A stretch of DNA of 64,000 nt from Ixodes scapularis (GCF_016920785.2 NW_024609857.1:12686716-12750715), one strand, 5' to 3'. Shown: positions 35,301-46,770, counted from the first letter of the stretch. The notes: generated by a model from the sequence alone, not told the origin. Numbers and translations: made by a program.

Positions 35301-36001
35301 CTAGTTGTCATAATAAATATTGCACCTTAGTTAAATGCAACTTGATTGCTTATTTTCATAATCATCTTGTTTCCGCACGCTGCGGTGGGCAATTTTAGGT
35401 AAAGTCTGTTTACAGACAGACTGCAGCACAGGGCGTTGCCTCTCTACAGCCGTGTTACATTTGGTTCTTGGCGATCGGGAACTTATCGTCCGCAATCGTC
35501 TGCTCAACTCATTGGCTGTGGACTTGGTGATGGACGTTGGCAGACATCCATACTTCCACAATGGGCATGTCCTCGTTGTTATTGCTTTGTTTTCAAATCT
35601 GCTTCAGAATTATCATTGCTTAACATAAAATAAATCCGAGAAATACATCCAATTGCCAGCAATGTCGCCAAAACTGAGACTTGCTTTTGCAACACCTTTT
35701 GGAACTTGCATACTCTTTAAGCACCTGGATCCTTCTTCAACAATATAATATAATTTAAATTAAACCGTTTAACTCAAGCGTTTAGTCTCAAGCCCTCGTG
35801 TGAACAAAGAATACGAGGAGACAGTGCAAACCGTATAGAAATATTTGTATTTGCCTTCACTCGGAAACACACATGCTGGCACACTCCCCCAAAATATGAG
35901 TGGTCTCCTTACCAACTCACGTCACGCTCTCTAATATATATATATATACATCATTATGTCATATTTACAAGCATATTTACAAGATCTGCTTTTGCAGAAT
36001 C
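32375..36001. other. No supported gene downstream of Frizzled
   Basis: Mostly AT-rich. A GC-rich block at 34380-34640 and a minus-strand frame at 34676-35059 beginning ATGGCGGCAC are unmatched; the latter could be an N-terminal exon or chance. A (TA)n run lies at 35933-35949, near the expected Frizzled 3' UTR. No clear polyadenylation signal was found for the minus strand. Confidence 0.35.
34239..34261. repeat. Poly-C tract, 23 nt
   Basis: Long C run in otherwise AT-rich sequence; part of a window-wide excess of G/C homopolymers. Confidence 0.9.
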
Positions 36002-37819
36002 TCACACCATCGTTACGTTGGTCAGCGCTTTCCTGTGAGAGTGAGTTTTTGTCCTGGCATTCACATTGAGCGGATAGAACTGGTGATTGTGGGGCGATGC
36101 CAGGCTTCCCGGGAGGACCTTGGCGTGGTGCCTCCGGGAACGGCGACCGAACCTGGATGCACACAGTTTGCCCCAAGTGGTCCAAGTCTTGTTGCTCCAA
36201 ATCCAGACGCCCGTAGTGATACCCACAAGAAGCGACATGAAGATCTTGAGCATGAACACCTCTTCCAGCGGGATGCTGTCATGGAGTCTGCAGGGCGACC
36301 CGTCTCCCCGCTTGAGTAGACATTCGAAGGTGTTGGCGATGGCAGCCTCCTTCCAGAGGGGCATCTGGTGGTACTCGTACAGCAGGCAGGCCAGCAGCGT
36401 GAGCGCCGGAACGGTGGACAGCACCGAGAAGAGTCCGATGCGCACCATGAGCCTCTCGAGCTTGCTCGTGTTTCTCCCGCCTTCCTTCATGACTTTGCGG
36501 ATTCGCAAGAGAGACACAAAACCCAGGAATATGAGCAGGCTCCCCACAGTCAGAACAAAGCTGAGAGGCGCTATGACGAAGCTGAGTAGCGCCTCTCGGC
36601 TCTGGTTCCCCACAAAGCACATTCCGGTGAGTTCGTCGCCGTCGACGTGTCGGAGCGCCAGCACGACGATGCTGAGGATCCCTGGCACGGCCCAGCAGAC
36701 AAGATGGAAGTAGCTGGCCAGGGATTCGATGGCTTCGTGGCCCCACTGTTTTCCGGCCGCCAGGTACCACGACAGAGTGAGCACGAGCCACCAGAAGGCG
36801 GCGGCCATGCCGAAGTAGTAGAGCAAGAGGAACACCACGATGCAGCCGGACCTGTCCACTCCTTCGACAATGAGATGAGCGTCCACGCCTTCCGAGCGGT
36901 TGCACGAGATGAATTCCGAGCCAGCAAAGATGCGGAACAGGTAGGCGATGCTGGAGAAGCAACAACACAGGCTGAGGAAGATGATGGGGCGCTCGGGGTA
37001 GCGGAACCGAGCCGGATTGATCCAGAAGGTCGACACAGTGAAGAAGGTTGCCATGAAGCACACGGCGGCCCAGATTCCCATCCAAATTTCGGCAAAGTTT
37101 TTGTCGTTGCGCGTGAAGAGGAAGTCCCAGCCGCAGCGAGCGATGCACTGATTCTGGTTCTGACCTGGTAGCTCCACCATGGTCTCCGGACAGCTCTTGG
37201 AACGTCCAACGGAAGAGGAAGGTTCCGTGGACGATACGTCGAAGAACCGTCCGTTTTGAAACTTCTTGAAGGGCGGAAAGGCGTGAGCCAGAGGAAGGTT
37301 GAGGAGCTTGTGGTTCTGGGAAAGCTTGGCAGACTCCGTCTTGTCCAGGAGGTACTTGGAATAACGCTCGTCCGCTACCGGTGGGAACTCCATGCACAAA
37401 CCATTCTTTTCAGGCACGGGAAGCCGGCTGCAGTTCAGAGCTTGGGGCCAGTTGAAATTGAACTGCGTCAGAAGCGGCAGGCACTTGGACTTGACCTCTT
37501 CGCAGATGGACTGGCAGGACGGGATTGGCATGTCAACTTGCTCTGTGCACATGGGCGCGTAGAGGGAACACAAGAAGAACTTGAGGTGTTTGGAGCAACC
37601 AATTTCTACGAGTGGTACGAACTCGTGCACTTGGATTGCGGCTTGGCTCTGGTCCGTGTGTCCCATGAGGTTGGGCATGCGCGTCAGGTTGTACGGCATG
37701 TCCTGGCACATGGGGATGGTGATGCGCTCGCACTTTCCCCGACGGCTTTCAAGCGTCGACCGGTGGGCGAACGTGAAGCTCGCGAGCAGGAGCAGCAGGA
37801 GAGGCAGCCTCGTTGCCAT
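36002..37819 (-). CDS. Fzd10: Frizzled-family Wnt receptor, FZD9/10-like, single exon
   Basis: Seven-pass plasma-membrane receptor that binds Wnt ligands and signals through Dishevelled. The 605-residue protein starts at the first in-frame ATG (37819); its context has A at -3 and G at +4. The frame stays open upstream to 37990, but without another ATG. Residues 1-18 form a hydrophobic signal peptide. Residues 30-142 form the cysteine-rich domain with all ten cysteines (30, 38, 75, 84, 91, 102, 106, 113, 130, 142) and sequons at N44 and N129. A linker with C210, C225 and C229 precedes seven membrane segments near 244-267, 279-299, 325-352, 371-391, 410-435, 457-481 and 520-541. The Dishevelled-binding KTxxxW motif is intact (KTWTTW, 544-549), and the tail ends in a class I PDZ ligand (TMV). 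NLTRMPNLMGH in the CRD and the SIP..E.FMLKIFM segment before TM7 point to FZD9/10; the arthropod fz4 name is an alternative. The linker is longer than usual. The reading frame is uninterrupted. The family call is very secure, the subfamily less so. Confidence 0.96.
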   Translation of the reverse strand: MATRLPLLLLLLASFTFAHRSTLESRRGKCERITIPMCQDMPYNLTRMPNLMGHTDQSQAAIQVHEFVPLVEIGCSKHLKFFLCSLYAPMCTEQVDMPIPSCQSICEEVKSKCLPLLTQFNFNWPQALNCSRLPVPEKNGLCMEFPPVADERYSKYLLDKTESAKLSQNHKLLNLPLAHAFPPFKKFQNGRFFDVSSTEPSSSVGRSKSCPETMVELPGQNQNQCIARCGWDFLFTRNDKNFAEIWMGIWAAVCFMATFFTVSTFWINPARFRYPERPIIFLSLCCCFSSIAYLFRIFAGSEFISCNRSEGVDAHLIVEGVDRSGCIVVFLLLYYFGMAAAFWWLVLTLSWYLAAGKQWGHEAIESLASYFHLVCWAVPGILSIVVLALRHVDGDELTGMCFVGNQSREALLSFVIAPLSFVLTVGSLLIFLGFVSLLRIRKVMKEGGRNTSKLERLMVRIGLFSVLSTVPALTLLACLLYEYHQMPLWKEAAIANTFECLLKRGDGSPCRLHDSIPLEEVFMLKIFMSLLVGITTGVWIWSNKTWTTWGKLCASRFGRRSRRHHAKVLPGSLASPHNHQFYPLNVNARTKTHSHRKALTNVTMV

Positions 37820-38300
37820 GGTTGGGAGCACTGGCACAGCACACGAAGAACACGCACATCCGCGGCTACAGCGGCAGCGACTCAGGAAGCATGCCGCTGG
37901 CACCAAGTAATCCGAGTGGCGCACGATCTCCGAATGAGCATCCTCGGCGAAGCGCCTCGCTTGAAGTAAGCGAACGACAGGCAGCCGCACAGAGCGGAGG
38001 AGCGCTGGAGAAGCGGAGCAACGGGCGAAGATAGTCCGGCTGCATCGCTCAACGTATCCGTCCGCGTTTTTCTTGTTTTGATTTCTCTTTTTCTTACTCC
38101 AAATGTCCCGATTTTAAAACTTTTATGCGTAAGTTTCCATACCCAAGTTCTAAATGGGAAAGAAAGTTTGATGCAACGCGTTGCGAGCTGCCATTTTGAA
38201 GGAAACGTGGAGGAACTATGTTTTCCTGCGCGCGTACGTGGTGAGAGGAGGCGAGTGCGGCGGCAGTTGCGCGGCGGCGTGCACGCTGTCGCTTTTGAAG
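37820..38300 (-). promoter_or_regulatory. Presumed 5' UTR/promoter region of the Frizzled gene
   Basis: This GC-rich block lies directly upstream of the Frizzled start codon in the sense direction. The Frizzled frame remains open to 37990 without an ATG, so this part is read as 5' UTR or possibly an upstream exon. I see no TATA box at a usual distance. Further upstream (38340-38640) the plus strand becomes strongly G-rich, with a 19-G run at 38538-38556. The assignment follows from position; the transcription start is not visible in the sequence. Confidence 0.4.
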
Positions 38301-38537
38301 TTAGCCGCCGGTGCCAGCAACACAGCTCCAAGGAACGGCGGGGGGACACGGCTGGGGGAGCGGAGTAAAGGAGGAGGAAGGGGCCGCTTCTCGCTTGTAT
38401 TTTGCTCGCTCCCGCCGAAGAACGGAACGAAGCTTACAAAGCAGGGGCCGGGGAGAAGGAAGGTACAGGGCTGAGTGGGAGCAGGGGAGGGGGGTGCGGG
38501 TGGGCCTTGGGGGGGTTGGCCGGTTGCTTGGGGTATT

Positions 38538-38600
38538 GGGGGGGGGGGGGGGGGGGAGAGGGGAGAGGGGGAGGGAGCGCGCATGTAGAGAGAGAGAGGG
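38538..38600. repeat. G tract followed by GA/GAGAG run
   Basis: 19 G at 38538-38556, then purine-rich GAGAGGGGAGAGGGGGAGGG and a short (GA)n at about 38588-38598. It lies about 0.7 kb upstream of the Frizzled start codon, C-rich in the gene's sense direction. Confidence 0.8.
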
Positions 38601-39721
38601 TGCGCGTGTTATTTCGTCTTCTCTTGGCGGGTTGTAATTAGCCTGACGGTCATGGGTACCTGCTGGCGAAGCCGCGAAGCCCCGGCAAGGAGTGTTGTAA
38701 AAGTTAAGGAGGTTGCTTTTGACCCCTCGGCTTTGAACTGTTTCTTTCTCCGCTACACAATTTTCTTGCTCTTTGCTTTCGGCTCGACGCGTTTTTATGG
38801 TCGGCTTCTTTGCTCCCCCCTTTGCCTTGGCCCCCATCTGCCCCCCTCGCCGCTAGCCTCCACGTTCCACGTCCACCCTACAAGATGGTGGATAGGCTTT
38901 TGGGTACGGCCAAATTTTTTTTTTAATTTTATTTTTATAGATCTCTCCGGTTTGAGCGGCTTCCTCTGTTCATCGGCTTCTCTCTCTCTCGTCTCTCTCA
39001 CAAACACAAATCTCCTCTTTCTCTTCGTGTTGCCAATTCTCTCTCTCGAGGGACGTTTTTTCCCTTTTTTTCCGCGGAACAGAATTTTTTGAAACCACCT
39101 CGAGACGAAGGGTGTAGGACCAGCGAGCAACGGGCCGCCGACTGCCGTGCGATTCCTTTTGGCCGTGCAAGCTTAGGGTTGGGTTCGGATGGCTTCTTGG
39201 CGGCGTTTCTTCTTGTTCTCCCCCACCCCTCCGGAGGAGCCGTCTCCTCCTGACGTTTTTTTGTGCGCGTCGTGTGGATCGTTCCCGCTCGTTTTTCCTC
39301 TTTGTTCTGCCGGGCTTGTCGGCGCGGTTGTTGCCAGTTGTTCTGGTTTGCCGGCCCCTTCCTTCCTCTCCCGACATGGGTGTCACGTCGGGAGCCGATC
39401 CCTCTCCTCCGGGGTGTGAGACCGCCTCTCCTCCCTGGGTGGGGTCTACGTGTTGGGATTGATGGGGGTCCGTGCCAAGGCTGTACATACGCGCGCGCAG
39501 CTCAGCGGGTCCTGTCTTTGAGCCCCACTTCGGCATTTGCTCTCGGTCCTGTTGTTCGCCGTGTTATTCGCATCAGGTCCCGTCGTGTATCCATCGTTCC
39601 CAAGTTCCATTTGTTTTCTCGGAGGTGTTCGCCTTCGGAAACTTCAAGAAGCGCTCTCATGATGTGATATTTTAAACGTGTTCATCTTCCCCCTCTCCCG
39701 TAATCTGTAGACTCAATAGCC

Positions 39722-39870
39722 TGTTTTCAAAAGTCCGTGCCATGTAGTAGCTGCTGCTGCTGCTGCTACGCGATGGTTTCGTCCGCGTTCGGCGAAGGCT
39801 CGGATTTAATCCAGTGCTTCGGAGAGACCGACAATGTTGCTTGACGAACTTTTTAAAAGCGTCTGTTCTG
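39722..39870 (+). repeat. Unclassified dispersed repeat, copy 3, with (CTG)n
   Basis: TTTTCAAAAGTCCGTGCCAT opens the copy. A short (CTG)n run (about 39748-39765) is inserted before GTCCGCGTTCGGCGAAGG, CTCGGATTTAA and GACAATGTTGCTTGACG. The opening matches the copy at 22730. Confidence 0.5.
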
Positions 39871-40052
39871 CTTTAGAACTCCACAAGAGGGCTTCGAAAG
39901 AATGCCAAATTTCCTTTTTGATTTGCCGATGGCGGTAATGAACATGGAGTTTGTCATAGTACACAGTCACTTTCGCGATTCAACGAAAGACAACAACGCA
40001 TTCTTCACTGCGAAGTGCTTTCTCTGCGTCTTTTATTTTAGATGATGATTAT

Positions 40053-40105
40053 AATCGTAACTGCTAGATCTAATTATTAGTTCATCGTGTTTCTCAATTT
40101 TACTA
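40053..40105 (+). repeat. Left copy of a roughly 50-bp direct repeat
   Basis: AATCGTAACTGCTAGATCTA, then ATTATTAG, then CGTGTTTCTCAATTT. The right copy at 41406-41458 has the same order with about 80 percent identity. The pair brackets 1.3 kb. Confidence 0.65.
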
Positions 40106-40876
40106 CAAGAAGGCAGATGAATTTTCACGCTGTATAGGCCCCGCATCATCCGCACAGGCGGATCTTCAGCTTCTTCCTTCAAGAGTCACCATGAGGCCTC
40201 CGTTAGTATGGCACAGGAGCCATTCCGCAAATGAAGATGATAGTGATCAAAGAGGTCAGGGGTTAGGCTGTATTTCGGAAAGGGTCTTCTTTTGATTTCA
40301 AGTGCTGGGCAAACCAAGACGCATTGTTGATACTTTTGATGCACCCAAGCTGTGTGTCGCGCGCTTCTGGGAGGGAGATATAATGTCGCGAAGTTATGCC
40401 TTCGCGGCTTCGTTGTTTTACTTTTACTTTGTTTTGGGGCCCCTAGGCGGATCCCCCGGTGTAGTCGGCCGCTGGTCGCGCCGCGAGACGGATGAAGTCT
40501 CTCGCGTCAAGTGGCACGGTTTCGTGTCTTTCTTTGACATGTTTACGGACCCCTGGTCCACGGACCGTCCTGCATGAAGCTCTTGCCGTCGGCAGCGGAT
40601 AATAAAAAAGAGCAAGGTTTAGGGAATTTGAAAATTGTTTCAACGTGTTGAGTGGGGTTTGCTTTTGGTGCCATATAGACTTGTTTTGTCCTTTATGCAT
40701 TTGCGTACTTCCTTTTGGTTACTGACTTTTCGTGTACGCGCCTCGTCCTGTGATTGCGCCTTAGTACCAGCTTGGTCTTGTTCTACTGGTCTTGTGAACT
40801 TCGTTCGAAGTGTGTTTTGTGTTGTGTATGCGCTTGTTATGGAATGCTAATGTTTGCTTTGGGCTCCGAGCCTTTT

Positions 40877-40948
40877 GATTGGTGCTAAGAACACGCTCTG
40901 TGATTGGTTGCCTGGATGGCTCCAGAATGCTGCTGAAACCAATATAAG
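40877..40948 (+). promoter_or_regulatory. CCAAT/TATA promoter-like module
   Basis: Two inverted CCAAT boxes (GATTGG at 40877 and 40902) and one forward CCAAT (about 40939) lead into TATAAG (40943-40948). Downstream are two direct repeats of CGGCTGTGGAG (about 41116 and 41164) and an 8-bp-stem hairpin (GGCAGGGG/CCCCTGCC, 41245-41270). The layout resembles a solo LTR or a gene promoter with a short non-coding transcript; LTR ends are not identified. Confidence 0.35.
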
Positions 40949-41405
40949 CAGCCGCGCAAGGCGACCACTGGCTAAGTAACACTTCCTTTGATTTCCTGTG
41001 TGTCTTAATGCTCTCACTCACTCAATACTCTACTCCGCAGAGGACTCCGCTCCTGGATACCAAGCCCTGAACACCCCCCTGCCTCTGGAGGTCGACCTGC
41101 ACGTCCGATCCCTTTCGGCTGTGGAGCCTTCCGCCCGCTAACTTGCAAACGTAGGAACCCTTACGGCTGTGGAGAAGTTCGGCTCGCCCGCCTTTGTGTG
41201 GATCCTTGTTTGACGAGTTTGGCTGCGGTGTGATCGAGGGCGACGGCAGGGGAAGTTTCCATCCCCTGCCCCAAAGTGTAATTTGTCTAGTGTGTATTCT
41301 AAGACTTAACTTTATGTCAGCTGGTTAATAGACCTCTGTGTGGACTAATCGAACGAAGAAGTGTAAAGACCCCAATTACTGCGCGACCATATGTCCTAAC
41401 GAGGT

Positions 41406-41458
41406 TTTAATCGTACCTTCTAGATCTAATTATTAGTCTACCTCGTTTCTCAGTTTAA
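41406..41458 (+). repeat. Right copy of a roughly 50-bp direct repeat
   Basis: AATCGTACCTTCTAGATCTA, ATTATTAG and CTCGTTTCTCAGTTT mirror the copy at 40053-40105 in direct orientation. It is too long for a normal target-site duplication. Confidence 0.65.
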
Positions 41459-41863
41459 ATACCGGTGAGGTTTGAGCAAATTAAATTCGGTCTGAGGTAA
41501 TACATCAACAGCTTGTTCTAAATACGCATTTTGAGTAGACGGACGTAAAACGATTGGATTAGAACTGGCCAGTAATTATAATGTTCATTCTATGGAATTT
41601 CCGAGGAACTCAAACGAGCTGGAAAACGCTGCCTCCACGCATAGGAAGGCGTAGGACGAAAATGCATCAACATTGCGTCCGACCAGATTTCGAGCGGAGG
41701 GTACATCACGTCGACACTACAAAAACTACAACAAAAAGTCGATGAAGCGTGTGTTTTTTTTTTAACAGTTTCACGCATTCGCGAAGATCGTAAATGACGT
41801 AAGGATAGAGAACATAGGTTTCGCTAAAAAGCGTAGGCGCCAACATCTTCATTGCCGTAAAGT

Positions 41864-42390
41864 CAGTGTTGTAGGCGTTGCGAGAGAAAAGTAATGAAAT
41901 ACGTTCTCGTTAATTGCAAATAAAAGGAACGCGTTACAGATTTACGTTATCTAAAATTAAAAGAAAAAATAACGCGTTGCCGTTACAGTTAAAAGGTAAA
42001 GCAACTTAGTTTTGCGTCCCTTTACATTTAAGAATTAAAACGTTTTACCGTTTTGACGTTACGCGTATCCACAAGCGCCATATTTCATGAAATATTACAT
42101 CCATGCAGAAACTTAATATAATTACCTGATCTTGTTTTACGGCCCCTCCTGAATGTTTACGAAAAAAAAGAGAGAAAAACTCGACAGTTTCACATAAATT
42201 GGCGCCAAAAAGCAGAAAAAAATGGAAATGTAATTTTTGTTTTTGTTTTTGGGGAAAAAAGTGTGACGAGAAACGTAACTTTGTTACCCATTACCGGAAG
42301 TAGGTAAGGAAAGTAAGTCCTCAGTTATTGTTTCAAAAAGTTACGAGCTCAATACAACGTTACAGGAAAAACAAAAAATAACGCGTCACA
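41864..42390. mobile_element. hAT-type non-autonomous element (GTAACG family)
   Basis: It starts with CAGTGTTGTAGGCGTTGC, the form of a hAT terminal repeat, and is filled with AACGCGTTAC, GTTACAG and AACGTTAC units on both sides of a short AT-rich centre. No transposase motif is visible. The right end is approximate. Confidence 0.45.
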
Positions 42391-42399
42391 ACCATCTAA

Positions 42400-42726
42400 A
42401 AGATTCTCTACTATCACCTCCCTACCGTATTTTCCCTCGTTTTGACCACTCATGTAAACTGCGCTCAATTACTTCGTCATCAGTCTCCTATAAAATGTCG
42501 ACTTTACCATCTGCTATTGACGATTGGAACTCATTACCTGACCTCATTGTAAACATGACTGACACTAACAAGTTTGCTGCAGCCGTTAACCTCTTTCTTT
42601 CTGAAATACAAGTATAGGTTACAGCGTGTTTTTTATTAAATATTTTTGTTGATGTTTTTATTGTGCTCACTCCCTTGTATAATGCCCCCTGGGGCCCTCA
42701 AGGAAAATAAATGATGATGATGATGA
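42400..42726 (+). mobile_element. 3' end of a CR1/L2-like LINE
   Basis: The last 70 or so codons of a LINE ORF2 (frame open from 42402 to TAG at 42615) include YRIFPRFDHSCKLRS and AIDDWNSLPDLIV. A short 3' UTR follows with GCCCCCTGGGGCCC (42682 on) and a (GAT)n-type tail at 42708-42726. Severe 5' truncation is typical of LINE insertions. It abuts the hAT-type element at 41864-42390. Confidence 0.7.
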
Positions 42727-44048
42727 CCAGTAACACCGTTACTTGTTGCCGCCAGCCCAGTTGTCGGCGTGTGTCCCTCCTCTAGGCCGGGGCGGCGGCA
42801 GTGCGGCCCGTCCCCTTCCTCGAGTGCCCCAGCCCGTGTGGAGCGAGGAGTACAACCCCCCGCTGCGTGGACACGGCGGACTTCCACCGAGTTCCACGGA
42901 CAAACGAGATTTGTACGAGACCACCCACAGCAGCCGCATTCTTCCCGCGAAAACGTCGGCTTCCTCCACGCCAAGGCTGCTGACTCCATGCAGAGAGCCT
43001 TGATCTAAGAGATGCGTGCAACTCAAAGGATGGAGAGAGAGTTTTGCAATTTAAAGGCGGACGCCTTCGTGGCGGTGGTTTGGTGGCTAGTACGCATGCG
43101 TCACGTTGTCGCGTGGAGAGAAGAAAATAGAGTGGAAAGGCAGAGTCGCTAGCAGACAAGCAACGCGTTCGTCACCTCTGCGCAGCTCAAAATGCAAACG
43201 CGTTCATAAACCACGTGATCGCGGTCGAGCAATTGAAAACACTCTGTACTCTAGGCACATACTAACTCCGTGGGCTTGCTTCCCTGCCGCCCCCTCCCGG
43301 CTTTGACTGCTTCCGTCGAAGACTGTCGACCCAAACCCAATAAGAAAAAAAAAAAAAAGAAACGAGAAGAGATATTGAAGGAAACAGAATGCCAACTTCA
43401 GAAGCGGTAAAAAAAGAAAAGAAATATGAGGATGCTTGCTCTGCCATTCAATAAATACTACATGCTACCAGCGTAGCAATGAAACAGGAGATCGGCACAG
43501 CACAGCCGTATATCATGCCCAACCTGACAGGATGGGTACGAATTTCTCGCCAGCCAACTGCCGAGAAACATCGGCTTCGAAGCCCACCTTCGCACACGTG
43601 ACTTCGTGAGATCACGTGGTCGCGTTCCTTTGGCCTCTCTGAATGTATCAGTGCTCAGAGCGCACTAATGCGCAAAAAGCAACAAGTGACAGTCCGGAGA
43701 ATCATTTTCAGGAGACCCCGCATTAAAAATAATTTTGGGTAGCACTTCGTATATCTTGGAAGCGGCACAATTCATTCCCTTTTAAGTACACCTTAAATAC
43801 AACGCACTTAAAGCACTTCCCAACACTGTCAATGAGCAAATAACAACTCTGTAGGTCCGGGACATTGGTCAACGGCACAAAATACGTATGTCTGTCCATT
43901 TTCTTGTCTGTCTACTTTCTTCTGTCTCTTCTACATCTGTTTCCAAGTTTTTATCCCGCTCTATGGGTTTAAACATCATGGTAAATTATGGAGACTGCCC
44001 CTTTAGGGCTTTCCAGATTTCAAAATGATAAATGCCGAAAATGTTCTG

Positions 44049-44079
<31 letters not shown>

Positions 44080-44087
44080 TGTGTGTG
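44049..44087. repeat. T18 followed by (GT)n
   Basis: Poly-T at 44049-44066 directly joined to (GT)10 at 44067-44087. Shorter (GT)n runs are at about 1388-1400 and 18876-18891. Confidence 0.9.
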
Positions 44088-45107
44088 GTTTGTCGCTAGA
44101 CACGAAGGTTCCGTTGTTAGAAGATGTAGGAGCTTGTGCTCAGTGCATGGCATTGAAGTATTTACTTTCACGTGCTTGACGAATAGCTGCTTGGTGTTTC
44201 TTTAATTGGTTGCTTTTGTGTCTCGACTGTCCGGCTGTTTGAAGGGATTACTGGAAACCTAGAAGTCCCGGCGTAGTTATGTAGAAGAGGTGGAAGGGTG
44301 ATTGAGCCGCCGGAATTCGGGGTGGGTTGTCGTACTCGTATTAATTTTTAGCATTATGGGTCACTACTTGCCTAAGAGCCTCCTTCGGGGCCGATCGGGT
44401 TTCAGCAGAGGCGTCGGGGTTGTGAGGACCCGCTGCACAACAGACCCTACGGTTCTGGCCCGGCGCTGTCAGCCTGGGTTCGTTGCAGGCTTGAGGAATG
44501 CCAATGTCGACTATTGGTCGGTTTGCGTCACTTGCCTTTGTAACCACTTGAAACAATCGGCTGAAACCTGCCCCAGTGCGAGGAAGTCCAAGCCCTCAAA
44601 ACCCCGCGCCCGGGCGAGAGAGGGCGATTTTTGACTTGGATTGGATGCACCATCAAAAGCGGATCAGGTCGGAATCCCCTACTTCGCGTACAGAGTCCGC
44701 GTATGTATTGTACGTGTTTAGCTCGTGTATATAGTGGAAATATAAGTCGTTTTACACTATAACGTCAGGACGCTTCGCTTTGTTACTTTTCCCAGTGACG
44801 ACAGTGCCGCACATCTCCGACAGGACATCAGAAGAGACCTTTGGTCCTTGCCGCCCATCGCGGCTTTGTAACGACACCGAGTGGGGACTAAACGTTATAC
44901 GTCATCAAAAGAACCATCTTTACTGCCTCCACCAGATTGCGGGCACCTCGATTGGGGCTGAAACCCTTCAACCGGGGACCCGAAGGCAAGTGCCTTTCGC
45001 CGGAGCCAATGAGGCGGTTATTTACATGGGGTAATCAGTCACTATAGGGGCAAGAGGCTTGCGCATAACGATTCTGGAGAAAGGCCCACTGGAGCGTCTG
45101 GCGCTTT

Positions 45108-45137
45108 GTGCACCTGTCAAAGCTGGGACAGGTGCAC
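45108..45137. repeat. Perfect 11-bp hairpin
   Basis: GTGCACCTGTC and its inverse GACAGGTGCAC flank an 8-bp loop. No promoter, T-run or gene nearby gives it a role. Confidence 0.6.
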
Positions 45138-46614
45138 AGGACTGTGACTTAGAATCGTTTGTGGACACGTCTAATATTCGTTTACTTCGTAATCTAGAAA
45201 TATATATGATCGGGGAAAATTCTTGCTCTGCGCAAGGTAATACATTTAGTTTCAGCGCATGGGCTGTGCTTTTCAGGTCAAGGAGAAAGAATACATGCGA
45301 CAAGTATTGCTGTGTCGTCATGCGCAATTGCGCTCCAATGATTATTTACTTTTAATTTAGAGAAATAAACGTGTTAAGCCACTCGGCCCCGCTCGTGCGC
45401 ATGACGAGATAGACGTATGAGACGCACGAATACATTGATTGCTTTGATACTTCTGACACTGACCGAGAGCTTAATATAAATCACCGGTCCTGGAAGTAAT
45501 CATCTCTCGTTCATCAACCTCCACCGGAAGCTTAAAGTTGCCTTGCCTCGATTACGTCGCAGCAGGATGAACCCCTGCATTACGGCATACGCTTCGATTG
45601 ACGTATATAAGATACTATGTTGCAAAAGCCACAGTCGTGTTTGACGAGAATTCTTGTATAGCGCGAGCGCTCGTACAACGGCTACGTTTCCAAGCTAGCC
45701 GCACTCGTGTGCAGCTTTCATAACTCGCAGAGCAGGGAGAGACGGAGCATATAATAACGCATTATTCATTTCTCACGAAGCTAAGGCCAAGCTACAGATT
45801 TGTCGGCAGATCATGCGCGGCAATTCAACATTCAGCGTTCCAACCAAGGATCAGAATTGTTCCGCTTCGGTCAAGTGAAGAGCCGTCTCTGGGCCGAGGT
45901 CATCCACTCTAACGACGTTAGGGTAATGAGGTTTAATCCTGTTCTTCGAGTAACTTGCCGGGGCTTGATGAATTCGGCCGTGACCACTTGATAGCACTTA
46001 ATCGCCGGTGCGTTTCGGTTTCATTTGGTGCCTTATAGTACTCTCGCTCCAGTGTGCTCGATGACGCCGGGTTAGGTGCTCTCAATAAGGTACATTAAAC
46101 ACTTTTTGTTCAAGCGAATGCCCCGGAAAATACCTATAGCACATTTTTACACATTGGGTGTCTCGAATCTTGCTGAATTAATTGGATAATCGATCAAACA
46201 TGAAATTAATCTAAAATTAGATGTCGTACGTCACTTCAGAAACACCGGAAGATCTTTTTGAAGGGCCACTGAAGGTAATTTCGAATTTTTATTTAATAAG
46301 AAATAACATCGAGAACACATCGGATGAATAAGTGACTGGCGTGAGTCGTTGGCACGAAGTTGAGCTGTAAATGAATGCGCAGAAACATCGGGCAAACCTA
46401 TGTTAGGTAGCGAACCAGAAGAAAATAGTTCAATTAATAACGTTTAAAATACATTTCCAACAAAATGCTTTTTTATGCATACGTGGGGAACAAGGAGGTT
46501 GTACTGCACTGACTAAATTTTTCATCTGCAACTAACACACCAGACGCTCATTGAGGCTGACTAACGTCCGGTTCTATAAACATGCACACAACATTAATGT
46601 TTCATCGTTGTCGG

Positions 46615-46770
46615 TAAAGCGTTAAAGTAACAACGTTGTCGGTAACGCATTACTCTTTTCTGTAACGTAGTAACGTATACCCGTTAAATTTTCAAAACCG
46701 TATCACATAACGTACTTAACGTTATTTGTTTCGAGTAACGCCTAACGTGGTTACGTTACTCATCACATAT
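46615..46770. repeat. GTAACG/CGTTAC-unit repeat, probable hAT-derived arm
   Basis: Irregular repeats of GGTAACGCATTAC, GTAACGTAGTAACGTA and GTTACGTTACTC resemble the subterminal arms of the hAT relic at 14237-14995. No ends or coding sequence can be assigned. Confidence 0.4.

Larger units (their letters stand above)
42730..46600. other. No supported gene
   Basis: A GC-rich block at 42760-43010 and moderate frames near 44302-44634 and 44780-45034 show no family motif. The remainder is AT-rich with the microsatellite at 44049 and the hairpin at 45108. Confidence 0.4.

Noticed and set aside
36279..37397. 372-codon and other frames overlapping Frizzled
   Set aside because: These are alternative-frame shadows of the GC-rich Frizzled coding sequence; only the 36002 frame has conserved cysteines and membrane segments.
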